Both the position numbers and the translations under genes were made by a program. This document shows positions 25,229-33,697 of a DNA stretch of 64,000 bases, in pieces (within the stretch, counting starts at the first letter, position 1; each line of letters opens with the position of its first letter). Location: the NCBI RefSeq assembly GCF_014041915.1, contig NZ_CP059472.1:992001-1056000 (forward strand), given 5' to 3'. Below the pieces are notes generated by a model. It did no database searches and was not told where the DNA came from. It saw only the letters and a program-made list of their open reading frames with translations. Source of the stretch: Marnyiella aurantia (GTDB lineage Bacteria; Bacteroidota; Bacteroidia; Flavobacteriales; Weeksellaceae).

Positions 25229-25879
25229 TCAGCGCTGAAGTTTTTCACCATACGAAAGATCTCCGGCATCGCCCAATCCCGGGCTTATATACCCTTTGGG
25301 CGTCAGACTTTCATCAACAACACCCACCCAGATATAAGCGTCCGGATACTCAGCACGGATAGTTTCCATTCCCTGCTTTGAAGCAATAGCTGCTACAATA
25401 TGCAGCTGGGAAGGTTTACCGTGATTGAGCAGATGCTTGATGGCTTCTATAAGACTTGCACCTGTGGCCAACATTGGATCCGCCACGATAAGCGGCCGAC
25501 CGTCAATATTGGGACAGGTTAGATAATCCTGTTTAATTGAAAAATAATCATTCGCGTCATGCTTACGGTACGCGGCCACAAAACCGCAGTCGGCTTTATC
25601 AAAATAATTTAAAATGCCCTGAAACAAAGGTACGCCGGCACGCAAAATGGTTGTAAGCACAGGTTGTACAGCAATTTCCTTTACCCGAATTTTATCCAGA
25701 GGTGTGGTAATTTCAATTTCTTTCTGCGCCAGATGCTTACTTATTTCGAATGCTGCTATCTCGCCAATACGTTCCATATTCCTACGGAACTTCAATCGGT
25801 CATTTTGAACTTCTACGTTGCGGAGCTCATTAATCCAGGTATTAACGAGGGAAAATTGGTGTGATAAAACTGTAGTCAT
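25229..25879 (-). CDS. upp: Uracil phosphoribosyltransferase
   Basis: This 216-residue salvage enzyme makes UMP from uracil and PRPP. The type I PRTase PRPP loop is seen as IVADPMLATGASLIEAI near residue 131. The uracil-binding tail YISPGLGDAGDLSYG is close to the C-terminus, and TTILRAGVPLFQG is near residue 76. Length is normal. It is convergent with the comF-like gene with 16 bases between stops. Upstream lie repeat-like AT-rich sequences. Confidence 0.93.
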   Translation of the reverse strand: MTTVLSHQFSLVNTWINELRNVEVQNDRLKFRRNMERIGEIAAFEISKHLAQKEIEITTPLDKIRVKEIAVQPVLTTILRAGVPLFQGILNYFDKADCGFVAAYRKHDANDYFSIKQDYLTCPNIDGRPLIVADPMLATGASLIEAIKHLLNHGKPSQLHIVAAIASKQGMETIRAEYPDAYIWVGVVDESLTPKGYISPGLGDAGDLSYGEKLQR

Positions 25880-25916
25880 AATGATGTGATGATTTGATAA
25901 TTGGATGATTTGATCA
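25880..25916 (-). repeat. ATCAAATCATC-type repeat, left flank of the S23-like gene
   Basis: The plus strand reads GATGTGATGATTTGATA and then GGATGATTTGATC. The inverted relative (CACATCATCAAATC) lies on the other side of the four-helix-bundle gene at 26327-26340. Confidence 0.6.
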
Positions 25917-25972
25917 TGCGATACAAGTGACTTCCACTCTAAACACCTAAATATCTTTTTTTGAAGTTGATA

Positions 25973-26293
25973 TTATTTTGATAAGAGTTTCTGAATGCTG
26001 AGTAAGTTTATTTGCAAATTTTCAGCAGAAGGTAAACCCGGTGGTTTTTCACAAAGCAAAAGCCAATAGCCAGTCTCCTTTGCCTCCTTATCAGCCACTT
26101 TCATCTTATGAATAAAATCTGCCCTGCTTTCTGCACTTTGTGCCTCATGAACATTTGCTCCGATTGAAGTGCCGGACTTCAGCAGTTGATTTGCAATTAC
26201 ATACTTCTTTTTGATTTCAAGAACGTCAGTGAATGCAATGATGTCTAAAGCGAATCGAACACTCAATTCTAATATTTCATTCCTGGCTTCCAT
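25973..26293 (-). CDS. Four-helix-bundle protein (S23 ribosomal-intervening-sequence type)
   Basis: This 106-residue, mostly helical protein has the family hallmarks KSGTSIGANVHEAQSAES near residue 40 and KMKVADKEAKETGYWLLL near residue 65. Such genes occur in rRNA intervening sequences and, in Bacteroidota, as scattered single genes, possibly as the cargo of small repeat-flanked elements. Here it lies between upp and der, both housekeeping genes, with inverted ATCAAATCATC repeats on its two sides. Function unknown. Confidence 0.87.
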   Translation of the reverse strand: MEARNEILELSVRFALDIIAFTDVLEIKKKYVIANQLLKSGTSIGANVHEAQSAESRADFIHKMKVADKEAKETGYWLLLCEKPPGLPSAENLQINLLSIQKLLSK

Positions 26294-26326
26294 TTGCTGT
26301 CCGTTTTAACAGCACATTACCAAATG

Positions 26327-26342
26327 AACACATCATCAAATC
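26327..26342 (+). repeat. ATCAAATCATC-type repeat, right flank of the S23-like gene
   Basis: CACATCATCAAATC is the inverted counterpart of the sequence at 25880-25916. It lies just before the der stop. A similar sequence, CAAATCATCAAATCAAC, occurs at 38709-38725. Confidence 0.55.
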
Positions 26343-26345
26343 TGC

Positions 26346-27656
26346 CTATTTCTGACGGAAATACACCTCGATTGGTACACCGGTAAATCCAAAATGCTTG
26401 CGAAGCTGGTTTTCAGCAAAACGTTTGTACGGTTCCTTCACATATTGAGGCAGGTTGCAGAAAAATACAAACTGCGGGCTTGGCGTGGGCAACTGTACAC
26501 AATATTTAATTTTAACAAACTTACCTTTGGTTGCCGGTGGCGGAGTATGTTCAAAAACGGGGAGCATCACTTCATTAAGCTTTGAAGTCTTGATTTTCTT
26601 CGCGCGGTTCTCATAAACCTCCATCGCCATCTCCACAGCTTTTAAAATCCTCTGCTTGGTAAGTGCGGATACGAAAAGAATCGGAATATCGGTAAACTGG
26701 CCGATGCGCTCTTTGATCTGATTTTCGAAATCGCGGGTAGTATTGGTACTTTTATCTTCTACCAAATCCCACTTGTTCACCACAATCACAATACCTTTAC
26801 GGTTCTTTTGTGCCAGACCGAAAATGTTCATATCCTGTGATTCCCAACCTAAGGTGGCATCAACCATAATAATGACAACGTCGGAATACTCAATTGAACG
26901 TACAGAACGCATAACCGAGTAAAATTCCAGATCTTCCTTTACCTTCGCTTTACGTCTCATACCTGCCGTATCCACAAGTACGAATTCGTAGCCGAATTTA
27001 TTATAAAGCGTCTGAATGGAGTCTCTGGTAGTACCCGCGATATCGGTAACGATATTTCTCTCCACATCCAGCAATGCGTTTGTAAGGGTCGATTTACCAA
27101 CGTTCGGACGGCCGGCAATCGTAATTTTAGGCAGACCTTCAAACGGGTCCTTATAATCGGTTGTTGGAAATTCCTTCACAATTGCGTCCAGAAGTTCACC
27201 TGTTCCGGAACCTGAAGCCGATGACATTGTGAAATATCTGTCGATACCCAATTGGTAAAATTCTGTGGCCGCCAATTCTTCTTTGGCGGAATCTACTTTA
27301 TTTATGGTGATATAGATCGGTTTGTTGGAACGGCGCAGCATTTCAAAAATTTCCTGGTCGGTATCCGTAAGACCTTCATCCACATTAAGCATGAATATGA
27401 TGGAGGTGGCCTCATCAATTGCCAACTGTACCTGCTTGGAGATTTCTTCCTGAAATACATCTTCCGTATTTACCTCGTAACCACCTGTATCAATAACCGT
27501 AAATTCAACCCCGTTCCAGTCCGACTTTCCGTAATGACGGTCGCGGGTAACTCCGGAAGTAGCATCAACTATGGCTTCTCTTCTTTCCAGTAAACGGTTA
27601 AACAGTGTGGATTTTCCTACGTTGGGGCGCCCAACGATTGCAACTATATTGCTCAT
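26346..27656 (-). CDS. der: Ribosome biogenesis GTPase Der (EngA)
   Basis: This 436-residue protein has two tandem GTPase domains and a C-terminal KH-like domain. G1 motifs are GRPNVGKSTLFNRL near residue 8 and GRPNVGKSTLTNAL near residue 183. G4 motifs are NKVD (about residue 118) and NKWD (about residue 296). DTGG and DTAG are the two G3 motifs. It acts in 50S subunit assembly. Length is normal. The promoter element lies at 27722-27729. Confidence 0.95.
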   Translation of the reverse strand: MSNIVAIVGRPNVGKSTLFNRLLERREAIVDATSGVTRDRHYGKSDWNGVEFTVIDTGGYEVNTEDVFQEEISKQVQLAIDEATSIIFMLNVDEGLTDTDQEIFEMLRRSNKPIYITINKVDSAKEELAATEFYQLGIDRYFTMSSASGSGTGELLDAIVKEFPTTDYKDPFEGLPKITIAGRPNVGKSTLTNALLDVERNIVTDIAGTTRDSIQTLYNKFGYEFVLVDTAGMRRKAKVKEDLEFYSVMRSVRSIEYSDVVIIMVDATLGWESQDMNIFGLAQKNRKGIVIVVNKWDLVEDKSTNTTRDFENQIKERIGQFTDIPILFVSALTKQRILKAVEMAMEVYENRAKKIKTSKLNEVMLPVFEHTPPPATKGKFVKIKYCVQLPTPSPQFVFFCNLPQYVKEPYKRFAENQLRKHFGFTGVPIEVYFRQK

Positions 27657-27721
27657 GAAATTTTGTTTAATAATACAATTATTAATGGGTTACTTCAACT
27701 CTTGAAGCCCAAAAATTTTTG

Positions 27722-27729
27722 CAAAGATA
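27722..27729 (-). promoter_or_regulatory. -7 promoter element of der
   Basis: TATCTTTG on the minus strand fits TAnnTTTG, 65 bases before the der ATG. Confidence 0.45.
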
Positions 27730-27794
27730 GGTTTAAATCGGAATATCCGGTTTTTTACCTTTAAATTCGTAAATTCACCTTAGATTATTTCAAT

Positions 27795-28274
27795 ATGAAA
27801 AAAGTACTTGTTGTCCTTCTGGTTGCCTTTATAATCATTCAGTTTTTTCCGATTGACAGGGAAAATCCTCCTATGAATAAGGGCATGGACTTCCTGACCA
27901 TCAAGAATACGCCTGAAAGCACTGCGGCACTCATCCGCAACGGTTGTTATGACTGCCACTCCAACGAAACTAAATATCCCTGGTATACCAATATTCAGCC
28001 GGTAGCATGGTTTTTGAAGTCGCATATAGACGAGGGCCGTAAAAAACTGAATTTCTCCACCTTTGCCACCTACGAGCCTAAACGCCAGGCACACAAACTT
28101 TATGAAACCGTTGAAATGCTGCAGTCAGGAGAAATGCCGCTGGATTCTTACGTCCTGGGACATCCTGAAGCACAGTTCACTACCGAACAGCGTAACGAAC
28201 TTGTAAAATATTTCAAACTGATGGAAAATGACATCCGGATGCAGAACAACCTGCCACCGGAAGAGATAAAATAA
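27795..28274 (+). CDS. Haem-binding domain protein (exported, CxxCH)
   Basis: This 159-residue protein has an N-terminal hydrophobic anchor or signal (VLVVLLVAFIIIQFF). The domain contains a single CYDCHSNETKYPWY (CxxCH haem c site) near residue 52, followed by WFLKSHIDEGRKKLNF. This matches the haem_bd (PF14376) family of small periplasmic proteins found in Bacteroidota. The partner is unknown. It is followed after 2 bases by a DCC oxidoreductase gene, so the two are probably cotranscribed and redox-related (inference). Confidence 0.85.
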   Translation: MKKVLVVLLVAFIIIQFFPIDRENPPMNKGMDFLTIKNTPESTAALIRNGCYDCHSNETKYPWYTNIQPVAWFLKSHIDEGRKKLNFSTFATYEPKRQAHKLYETVEMLQSGEMPLDSYVLGHPEAQFTTEQRNELVKYFKLMENDIRMQNNLPPEEIK

Positions 28275-28276
28275 TT

Positions 28277-28687
28277 ATGCAAAATACCGATCCAACAAAA
28301 TATTATGTTCTTTATGACGGCGATTGCGGCTTCTGCAATTTTTGGGTTCAGTGGATTCTGGAAAAAGATGAGAAAGACCGCTTTATGTTTGCCTCACTTC
28401 AGTCCCCGTTCGGGCAGGAATTTCTAAAAGAGAGAGGTCTTGAAACTCAGGATTTCAACACACTGTATTTATGGAAGCCACAGGGCTTTTACCTTGTTAA
28501 ATCCAAAGCTGTCGTTGAGATTGCTAAAATCCTTGGCGGTACTTACGGATTCCTGGCCAGGTTAAATTTTCTGCCGGTAGCGCTCACTGATGTTATTTAC
28601 GACAAAATAGCTGCCAACAGGCAGAAACTGGCTACCGAAAGCTGTTTGCTGCCCACGCCCGAACAACGTAAAAAAATCATTTCCTGA
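28277..28687 (+). CDS. Thiol-disulfide oxidoreductase, DCC family
   Basis: This 136-residue protein has the family signature YDGDCGFCNFWVQW near residue 14, where the DGDCGFC motif gives the DCC family (DUF393) its name, and the usual ALTDVIYDKIAANR tail. Such proteins have a thioredoxin-like fold. Physiological substrates are unknown. It follows the haem-binding protein gene with a 2-base gap. Confidence 0.87.
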   Translation: MQNTDPTKYYVLYDGDCGFCNFWVQWILEKDEKDRFMFASLQSPFGQEFLKERGLETQDFNTLYLWKPQGFYLVKSKAVVEIAKILGGTYGFLARLNFLPVALTDVIYDKIAANRQKLATESCLLPTPEQRKKIIS

Positions 28688-28730
28688 TTTTATTGTTTTC
28701 TGCTCCGGAATTTAACTTCCAACAAAACCT

Positions 28731-28738
28731 TATATTTG
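28731..28738 (+). promoter_or_regulatory. -7 promoter element of the DUF4290/murA transcript
   Basis: TATATTTG fits TAnnTTTG and ends 5 bases before the ATG at 28744. This is the same short distance as at the LTA-synthase-like gene and pssA, and it supports this start over an upstream one. Confidence 0.5.
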
Positions 28739-28743
28739 CAGCT

Positions 28744-29394
28744 ATGGAATACAACACCGACCGAACACAACTTCATATGCCGGAATACGGCCGCATTATA
28801 CAACAGCTCGTAGAGCGCTGCAAGGAACTTGAGAACAGAGAAGAGCGCGATGAAATGGCGGTGGCAATCGTGGATTTTATGGGTCAGAGAAACCCCCAGC
28901 TTCGCGATGAAGACAATTACAAACATAAACTTTGGGATCACCTTTTTATTCTGGCAGATTATGACCTGGAAGTAACCTCACCCTACCCTATTCCAACCCG
29001 CGAACAGCTGGCCGAAAAACCAAAGAGGATGGAATATCCAAAGTTGCAGGGCGATTTTAAATTTTACGGCAAAAGCATACTTCAACTGATTGAGAAAGCC
29101 ATTGAACTTGAAGAGGGAGAGGAAAAAGAAGCACTGATTGAAGTCATTGCCAACAATATGAAGAAGTCCTATAACATCTACAACAAAGAACATGTTACGG
29201 ATGATGTGATCTTCAGGCATCTGAAAGAACTTTCGGAAGACAGACTGGATCTGACAGGGCTTGAATCGCTGGAAAAAAGCAAGATTTATCACAGTACCAG
29301 CCGCAATAAAAACCAGAAAGGCCAGGGGCCAACTCAACATTCAAAAAATCCTAACCGTCACCGAAACCAACAGAACCAAAACAGAAGGAAATAA
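28744..29394 (+). CDS. DUF4290 domain protein
   Basis: This 216-residue protein starts at MEYNTDRTQLHMPEYGR. Residues 1-175 are acidic and helical, as in the Bacteroidota DUF4290 family. The C-terminal 35 residues are Asn/Gln/Lys/Arg-rich low complexity (KNQKGQGPTQHSKNPNRH), typical of an RNA-binding-like tail (inference). It overlaps the murA start by one base (TAATG), so translation is coupled. The pairing with murA is conserved in related genomes as far as I recall. Function unknown. Confidence 0.85.
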   Translation: MEYNTDRTQLHMPEYGRIIQQLVERCKELENREERDEMAVAIVDFMGQRNPQLRDEDNYKHKLWDHLFILADYDLEVTSPYPIPTREQLAEKPKRMEYPKLQGDFKFYGKSILQLIEKAIELEEGEEKEALIEVIANNMKKSYNIYNKEHVTDDVIFRHLKELSEDRLDLTGLESLEKSKIYHSTSRNKNQKGQGPTQHSKNPNRHRNQQNQNRRK

Positions 29395-30701
29395 TGAGCG
29401 GAACATTTCAGATACGGGGAGGAAAACAGTTGCAGGGCGAAATTACTCCGCAGGGCGCAAAAAATGAGGCACTACAGATTCTGTGTGCCATTTTGCTTAC
29501 AGAGGAGGAAGTCCGAGTAAAAAACATACCGGACATCCATGATGTAAACCGGCTGATCGAAATCCTGGCCGACTTCGGTGTTAAGATTACTAAGCACGCT
29601 CACGGTGACTACTCATTTAAAGCCGACAGCGTAAACTTTGACTATATTAAATCTGCAGAATTCAAGAAAGACGGCGCAAAACTGCGGGGTTCCATCATGC
29701 TGCTGGGGCCAATGCTGGCCAGATTCGGAGAGGGATATATGCCTACACCTGGTGGAGATAAGATAGGACGCCGGCGTCTGGACACCCACTTTCAGGGTTT
29801 TGTGGAACTGGGAGCAGAGTTCCGTTATGATGAAGAAGAAGCCTGGTACTGCCTGAAAGCCAAGCAGCTTACAGGGAAATTCATCCTGCTGGAAGAAGCG
29901 TCCGTTACAGGTACGGCAAATATCATTATGGCCGCTGTACTCGCTAAAGGCGAGACCAGGATTTACAATGCAGCCTGCGAACCTTACCTGCAGCAACTTT
30001 GCAATATGCTGAACCGTATGGGAGCAAAAATTTCCGGTATAGGCTCCAACTTACTGACTATTGAAGGGGTTAATTATCTTGGTGGTACCGAACATACCAT
30101 GCTGCCTGATATGGTGGAAATAGGTTCGTGGATCGGACTGGCCGCTATGACGAAGTCTGAAATCACCATTAAAAATGTGGAATGGGACCATCTTGGCGTC
30201 ATCCCGAACACCTTCAGAAAACTGGGGATCCAGTTGGACAGATCCGGTGAAGATATTTACATTCCGGCTCAGGAACAGTACAAAATCCAGAAATTTATAG
30301 ACGGTTCCATATTAACTGTTTCAGATGCACCTTGGCCGGGCTTTACGCCTGACTTACTGTCGATAGTTCTGGTAGTTGCCACCCAGGCGCACGGAACTGT
30401 ACTTGTACATCAAAAAATGTTTGAGTCCAGGCTGTTCTTTGTAGATAAACTGATTGATATGGGTGCACAGATTATCCTGTGTGATCCGCACCGTGCTACC
30501 GTAGTAGGACTCAACCATGAATCACCATTGCGCGGAACTTCGATGGTTTCCCCGGATATCAGAGCGGGCAATGCACTTTTGATCGCAGCACTTTCGGCAA
30601 CCGGACAGTCCATCATTCAGAATATTGAGCAGATAGACCGCGGATACGAAAATATAGACGGCCGCCTCAGGGCAATCGGTGCCGATATCATTAGGATTTA
30701 A
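29394..30701 (+). CDS. murA: UDP-N-acetylglucosamine 1-carboxyvinyltransferase
   Basis: This 435-residue enzyme adds enolpyruvate to UDP-GlcNAc, the first committed step of peptidoglycan synthesis. EPSP-synthase-like repeats are seen with QGAKNEALQILCA near residue 18 (active-site Lys-Asn), RGSIMLLGPMLARFG near residue 95, and VHQKMFESRLFFVDKL near residue 338. The usual fosfomycin-target Cys lies in loop 115-ish of E. coli MurA. The loop here reads TPGGDKIGRRRLD with no Cys in GGxxxGxR, so an Asp or other residue may take its place, as in some naturally tolerant types (inference). Confidence 0.94.
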   Translation: MSGTFQIRGGKQLQGEITPQGAKNEALQILCAILLTEEEVRVKNIPDIHDVNRLIEILADFGVKITKHAHGDYSFKADSVNFDYIKSAEFKKDGAKLRGSIMLLGPMLARFGEGYMPTPGGDKIGRRRLDTHFQGFVELGAEFRYDEEEAWYCLKAKQLTGKFILLEEASVTGTANIIMAAVLAKGETRIYNAACEPYLQQLCNMLNRMGAKISGIGSNLLTIEGVNYLGGTEHTMLPDMVEIGSWIGLAAMTKSEITIKNVEWDHLGVIPNTFRKLGIQLDRSGEDIYIPAQEQYKIQKFIDGSILTVSDAPWPGFTPDLLSIVLVVATQAHGTVLVHQKMFESRLFFVDKLIDMGAQIILCDPHRATVVGLNHESPLRGTSMVSPDIRAGNALLIAALSATGQSIIQNIEQIDRGYENIDGRLRAIGADIIRI

Positions 30702-30708
30702 ATTCATC

Positions 30709-30734
30709 AATGCAGCATCAGGCTGCATTTTTTT
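30709..30734 (+). terminator. Intrinsic terminator of murA
   Basis: AATGCAGC and GCTGCATT form an 8-bp stem with loop ATCAG, followed by a T tract. It overlaps the start region of the following gene (ATG at 30739). Confidence 0.8.
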
Positions 30735-30738
30735 GTCA

Positions 30739-31740
30739 ATGGCAAAGACCTCGGAATATTCAGCTTCAAACCTTATTACCAGGCTTACCGCACTTTGGGC
30801 AGTAAGCGAAAGCGGTTTGGGCGGCATATTTCACGCAATGAAACTCCCTTTCAGCGGATTGATTCTGGGCAGTTTTGCGGTGATGATCGTTACTTTTATA
30901 GCGACACACTCCGAAAGAAAGTTCAGGACCATCGTGCAGGCTACCCTAACTGTTGTTCTCATAAAAGCCATTGCCAGTCCGCATTCGCCGTTCACAGCTT
31001 ATGTCGCGGTTCTGTTTCAGGGTCTGGCCGGCGCGCTTATCTACTCGCTTTTCAGGGTGAATTATCTGTCATCTGTTTTCTACGGTATTATTGCGTTAAT
31101 GGAAAGCGCCCTGCAGAAACTTCTGATGCTGATTTTAATTTTCGGTAAAAATCTTTGGGAGGCCTTTCAGGAATTTTTTACTTCACTGGCAAAGCAGTTT
31201 GGGCTTCAGGGCCTGGAACACCTACCCCTTCTTATTGTGGGTGGATACTGTCTGATCTATTTTTGTGGAGGCATCCTAGCTGGAGTATATTCCATATCAT
31301 TTCCCGGTGCCATCCGGACAAGAGCAGAACAGTTGCACACTGAAACTGTAACAGCAACTGCCGCCGAAATTCCAAAACGGCGGAAAAACCCTAAAATGAA
31401 ACTCTTGGGTATTATTTCGATACTTTTTTTCATCGTTATGGTGTTTGCATTTTCAGGTTCGGTTCATAAGGCGGTGTATTCACTTCTGCGCACAGTGGCC
31501 GCGCTGGCACTGATCTATCTGATTATAAACCCGCTGTTTACCTACTTTCTGACGCGGTGGAAAGACAGTACAAAAGAGAAAAGACAGGGAAAACTTCAGG
31601 CTGTACTTGCCTTCGTACCTACCTTCAGGAACCATGCTAAAACAGCTTTATCCTATGCCGAAGCTGAGCGCTCACCTTTCAAAAAGATTAAGATTTTCCT
31701 TCTTACGTGGATGGCACTCGCGCTGTTCGCTGAAGACTGA
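30739..31740 (+). CDS. Hypothetical polytopic membrane protein
   Basis: This 333-residue protein starts at MAKTSEYSASNLITRL; longer upstream starts would lie inside the murA terminator. It has about eight hydrophobic stretches in two groups, residues 25-190 and 215-260, separated by a charged loop (PKRRKNPKM). A basic cytoplasmic tail follows, then a final short hydrophobic segment. I recognise no family. It is followed by a MobA-fusion gene after 20 bases, which places it in a putative molybdenum-cofactor transcript. A transport or assembly role is a guess. Confidence 0.65.
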   Translation: MAKTSEYSASNLITRLTALWAVSESGLGGIFHAMKLPFSGLILGSFAVMIVTFIATHSERKFRTIVQATLTVVLIKAIASPHSPFTAYVAVLFQGLAGALIYSLFRVNYLSSVFYGIIALMESALQKLLMLILIFGKNLWEAFQEFFTSLAKQFGLQGLEHLPLLIVGGYCLIYFCGGILAGVYSISFPGAIRTRAEQLHTETVTATAAEIPKRRKNPKMKLLGIISILFFIVMVFAFSGSVHKAVYSLLRTVAALALIYLIINPLFTYFLTRWKDSTKEKRQGKLQAVLAFVPTFRNHAKTALSYAEAERSPFKKIKIFLLTWMALALFAED

Positions 31741-31760
31741 AAATTCATTATATTTAACTG

Positions 31761-32846
31761 ATGGCTTTCAGTGGCAATATATTTATTTTCTCCGGTGACA
31801 CAGGCTCCGGCAAAACTACTTTGCTGGCCGACTGGGCAAAAAATTCACCCAATGTTGGCGGAATAGTATCTCCGGTAATTAACGGAAAACGACATTTTGT
31901 AAATGTTGGCTCAGGCGACGAGTGCCTGATGGAATCACAGGAAGGTACTCTAAAAGTTGGCCGATTCACGTTTAACGAAGACGCATTTGATTGGGCTGGC
32001 AAATCTGTTCTCAGTCTGTTTCAATCCAACCTTGAGTGGATCATCATTGATGAAACTGGACCGCTTGAGCTGAAGCAGGAAAAGGGTTTTCACCAACTTA
32101 TAACCCAAATTCTTCAGAATAACGGACCACACCGTGCTAAACTCTTGTTCGTAGTCAGAGCCGCCCTCACAGAACAGTTTGTAAATAAATACGGGCTTAA
32201 TAATTCTAAAATCCTTCCGCGATTATTCTTTAACGGAAATAGCTTCCCTCCCCTTGCTGGCATTGTGCTTTGTGGTGGCGAAAGTTCGCGGATGAAAATG
32301 GATAAAGCCGTTTTGCAGTTTGGTGATTTACCGCAATGGAAATTGCTGCATCAAATGCTGAATCTCTTCTGTGATGAAGTTTTGATTTCCGTTAATGAAA
32401 ATCAGGTGGCAAGCTGGCCGGAAAATCATTCAGGTACTCTTGTGACAGATAAGGAAAAATACAGCAGCAAAGGTCCGCTCACCGGTATACTTAGTTGCAT
32501 GGAGGGCCGGGATCAGGGCTGTTTTATAGTGGCAGTAGACTATCCGCTATTGAAAACGGAGCATCTGATCGCGCTGTATAACGCAAGAAACTTCACAGCG
32601 GAAGCAGTTTGTTTCACGATCGAGGGCCGCACAGAGCCTTTGGTTTCTATTCTGGAACCGGCAGCGGTAGCAAAACTGAAAAAATTTACTTCGGGCGGAG
32701 GAAATTCCTTAAACAAATTTCTCAGAGCGATTCGCACTGATAAGGTGGAACTGCCGGATATGAGTTTTATGCTTAACGTAAACACTCAGGATGAATTTCA
32801 AAAGCTAACTTCGCATCTGGAGCATCTCGGTTTAACCGATACGTAA
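31761..32846 (+). CDS. mobA: Fusion of THEP1-like NTPase and MobA molybdenum-cofactor guanylyltransferase
   Basis: This 361-residue two-domain protein has an N-domain (1-160) that is a THEP1-like P-loop NTPase: Walker A SGDTGSGKTT at 11-20 and IIIDETGPLEL at 94-104. The C-domain (from about 165) is MobA: LCGGESSRMKMDKAVL near 170-185, a GPLTGILSCM segment and FIVAVDYPLL (metal-binding Asp). MobA transfers GMP to molybdopterin, giving bis-MGD for DMSO-reductase-type enzymes. The NTPase part may supply or regulate the cofactor (inference). It is followed by fdhD after 13 bases. Confidence 0.83.
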   Translation: MAFSGNIFIFSGDTGSGKTTLLADWAKNSPNVGGIVSPVINGKRHFVNVGSGDECLMESQEGTLKVGRFTFNEDAFDWAGKSVLSLFQSNLEWIIIDETGPLELKQEKGFHQLITQILQNNGPHRAKLLFVVRAALTEQFVNKYGLNNSKILPRLFFNGNSFPPLAGIVLCGGESSRMKMDKAVLQFGDLPQWKLLHQMLNLFCDEVLISVNENQVASWPENHSGTLVTDKEKYSSKGPLTGILSCMEGRDQGCFIVAVDYPLLKTEHLIALYNARNFTAEAVCFTIEGRTEPLVSILEPAAVAKLKKFTSGGGNSLNKFLRAIRTDKVELPDMSFMLNVNTQDEFQKLTSHLEHLGLTDT

Positions 32847-32859
32847 AAAAAAAATAGGC

Positions 32860-33681
32860 ATGACCAAGGACGTAATCATCAGCAAAGTGCAGAATTTCGG
32901 AAAACAAACCGCCTCAGTGAATGATGTGCTGGCAGTGGAAGAACCGCTGGAAATATCGGTAAGCGCAAATGGCGAAACAACGCAGCTTTCTGTTACCATG
33001 AGAACTCCCGGCAATGACGGCGAGCTGGCAACAGGCTTCCTCTTTACCGAAGGCATCATTTTATCAGCTAACGACCTCAATAATCCACCTCACCAAAGCA
33101 TGGGCGAGAATCAGATCACGGTCCGGCTTAAGCCCGGAGCCTCGCACGACCTGCAGAAAGTTAAACGTAACTTTTATACCACCAGCAGCTGCGGTGTTTG
33201 CGGCAAGGAAAGCATTGAGGCCATTATGCAGGTTTGCAGAATAACGGACCGGCGTAAAGATGCAAAAGTCAATATGCAGCACATCTTCACGCTTCCCGAT
33301 AAGTTGCGGGCAGCTCAGGAAACCTTCAATTCTACAGGAGGAATCCACGCCTCTGCCTTATTTGACTTTCAGGGAGAATTGATCTCGCTTCGTGAAGATG
33401 TTGGTAGGCACAACGCTCTGGACAAACTTATTGGTGCTGAGTTGTTGAAATCAGAGGGTGAAACTTTCTTTTTGCAGGACCGGATTCTGCTGCTTAGCGG
33501 CCGGGCGAGTTTTGAACTCATCCAAAAAGCCGCAATGGCTGGGATTCCTGTGGTGTGCGCCATTGGAGCACCCAGCTCACTGGCGGTGGAAACTGCAGAA
33601 AAATTCGGCATCACACTGATCGGATTCCTAAAGAACGGAAACGCAAATATCTATTCAGGGGCTGACCGTGTAAAGTTCTAA
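32860..33681 (+). CDS. fdhD: Formate dehydrogenase accessory sulfurtransferase
   Basis: This 273-residue protein delivers sulfur to bis-MGD of formate dehydrogenase-like enzymes. Motifs are MRTPGNDGELATGFLFTEG near residue 47, the catalytic TTSSCGVCGKES (CxxC) near residue 107, REDVGRHNALDKLIG near residue 178 and SGRASFEL plus AIGAPSSLAVETA toward the end. It sits in a run with mobA (13-base gap) and a DUF7009 gene (16-base gap). The target molybdoenzyme is not in this window. Confidence 0.92.
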   Translation: MTKDVIISKVQNFGKQTASVNDVLAVEEPLEISVSANGETTQLSVTMRTPGNDGELATGFLFTEGIILSANDLNNPPHQSMGENQITVRLKPGASHDLQKVKRNFYTTSSCGVCGKESIEAIMQVCRITDRRKDAKVNMQHIFTLPDKLRAAQETFNSTGGIHASALFDFQGELISLREDVGRHNALDKLIGAELLKSEGETFFLQDRILLLSGRASFELIQKAAMAGIPVVCAIGAPSSLAVETAEKFGITLIGFLKNGNANIYSGADRVKF

Positions 33682-33697
33682 TTCTTATATTTAACTC

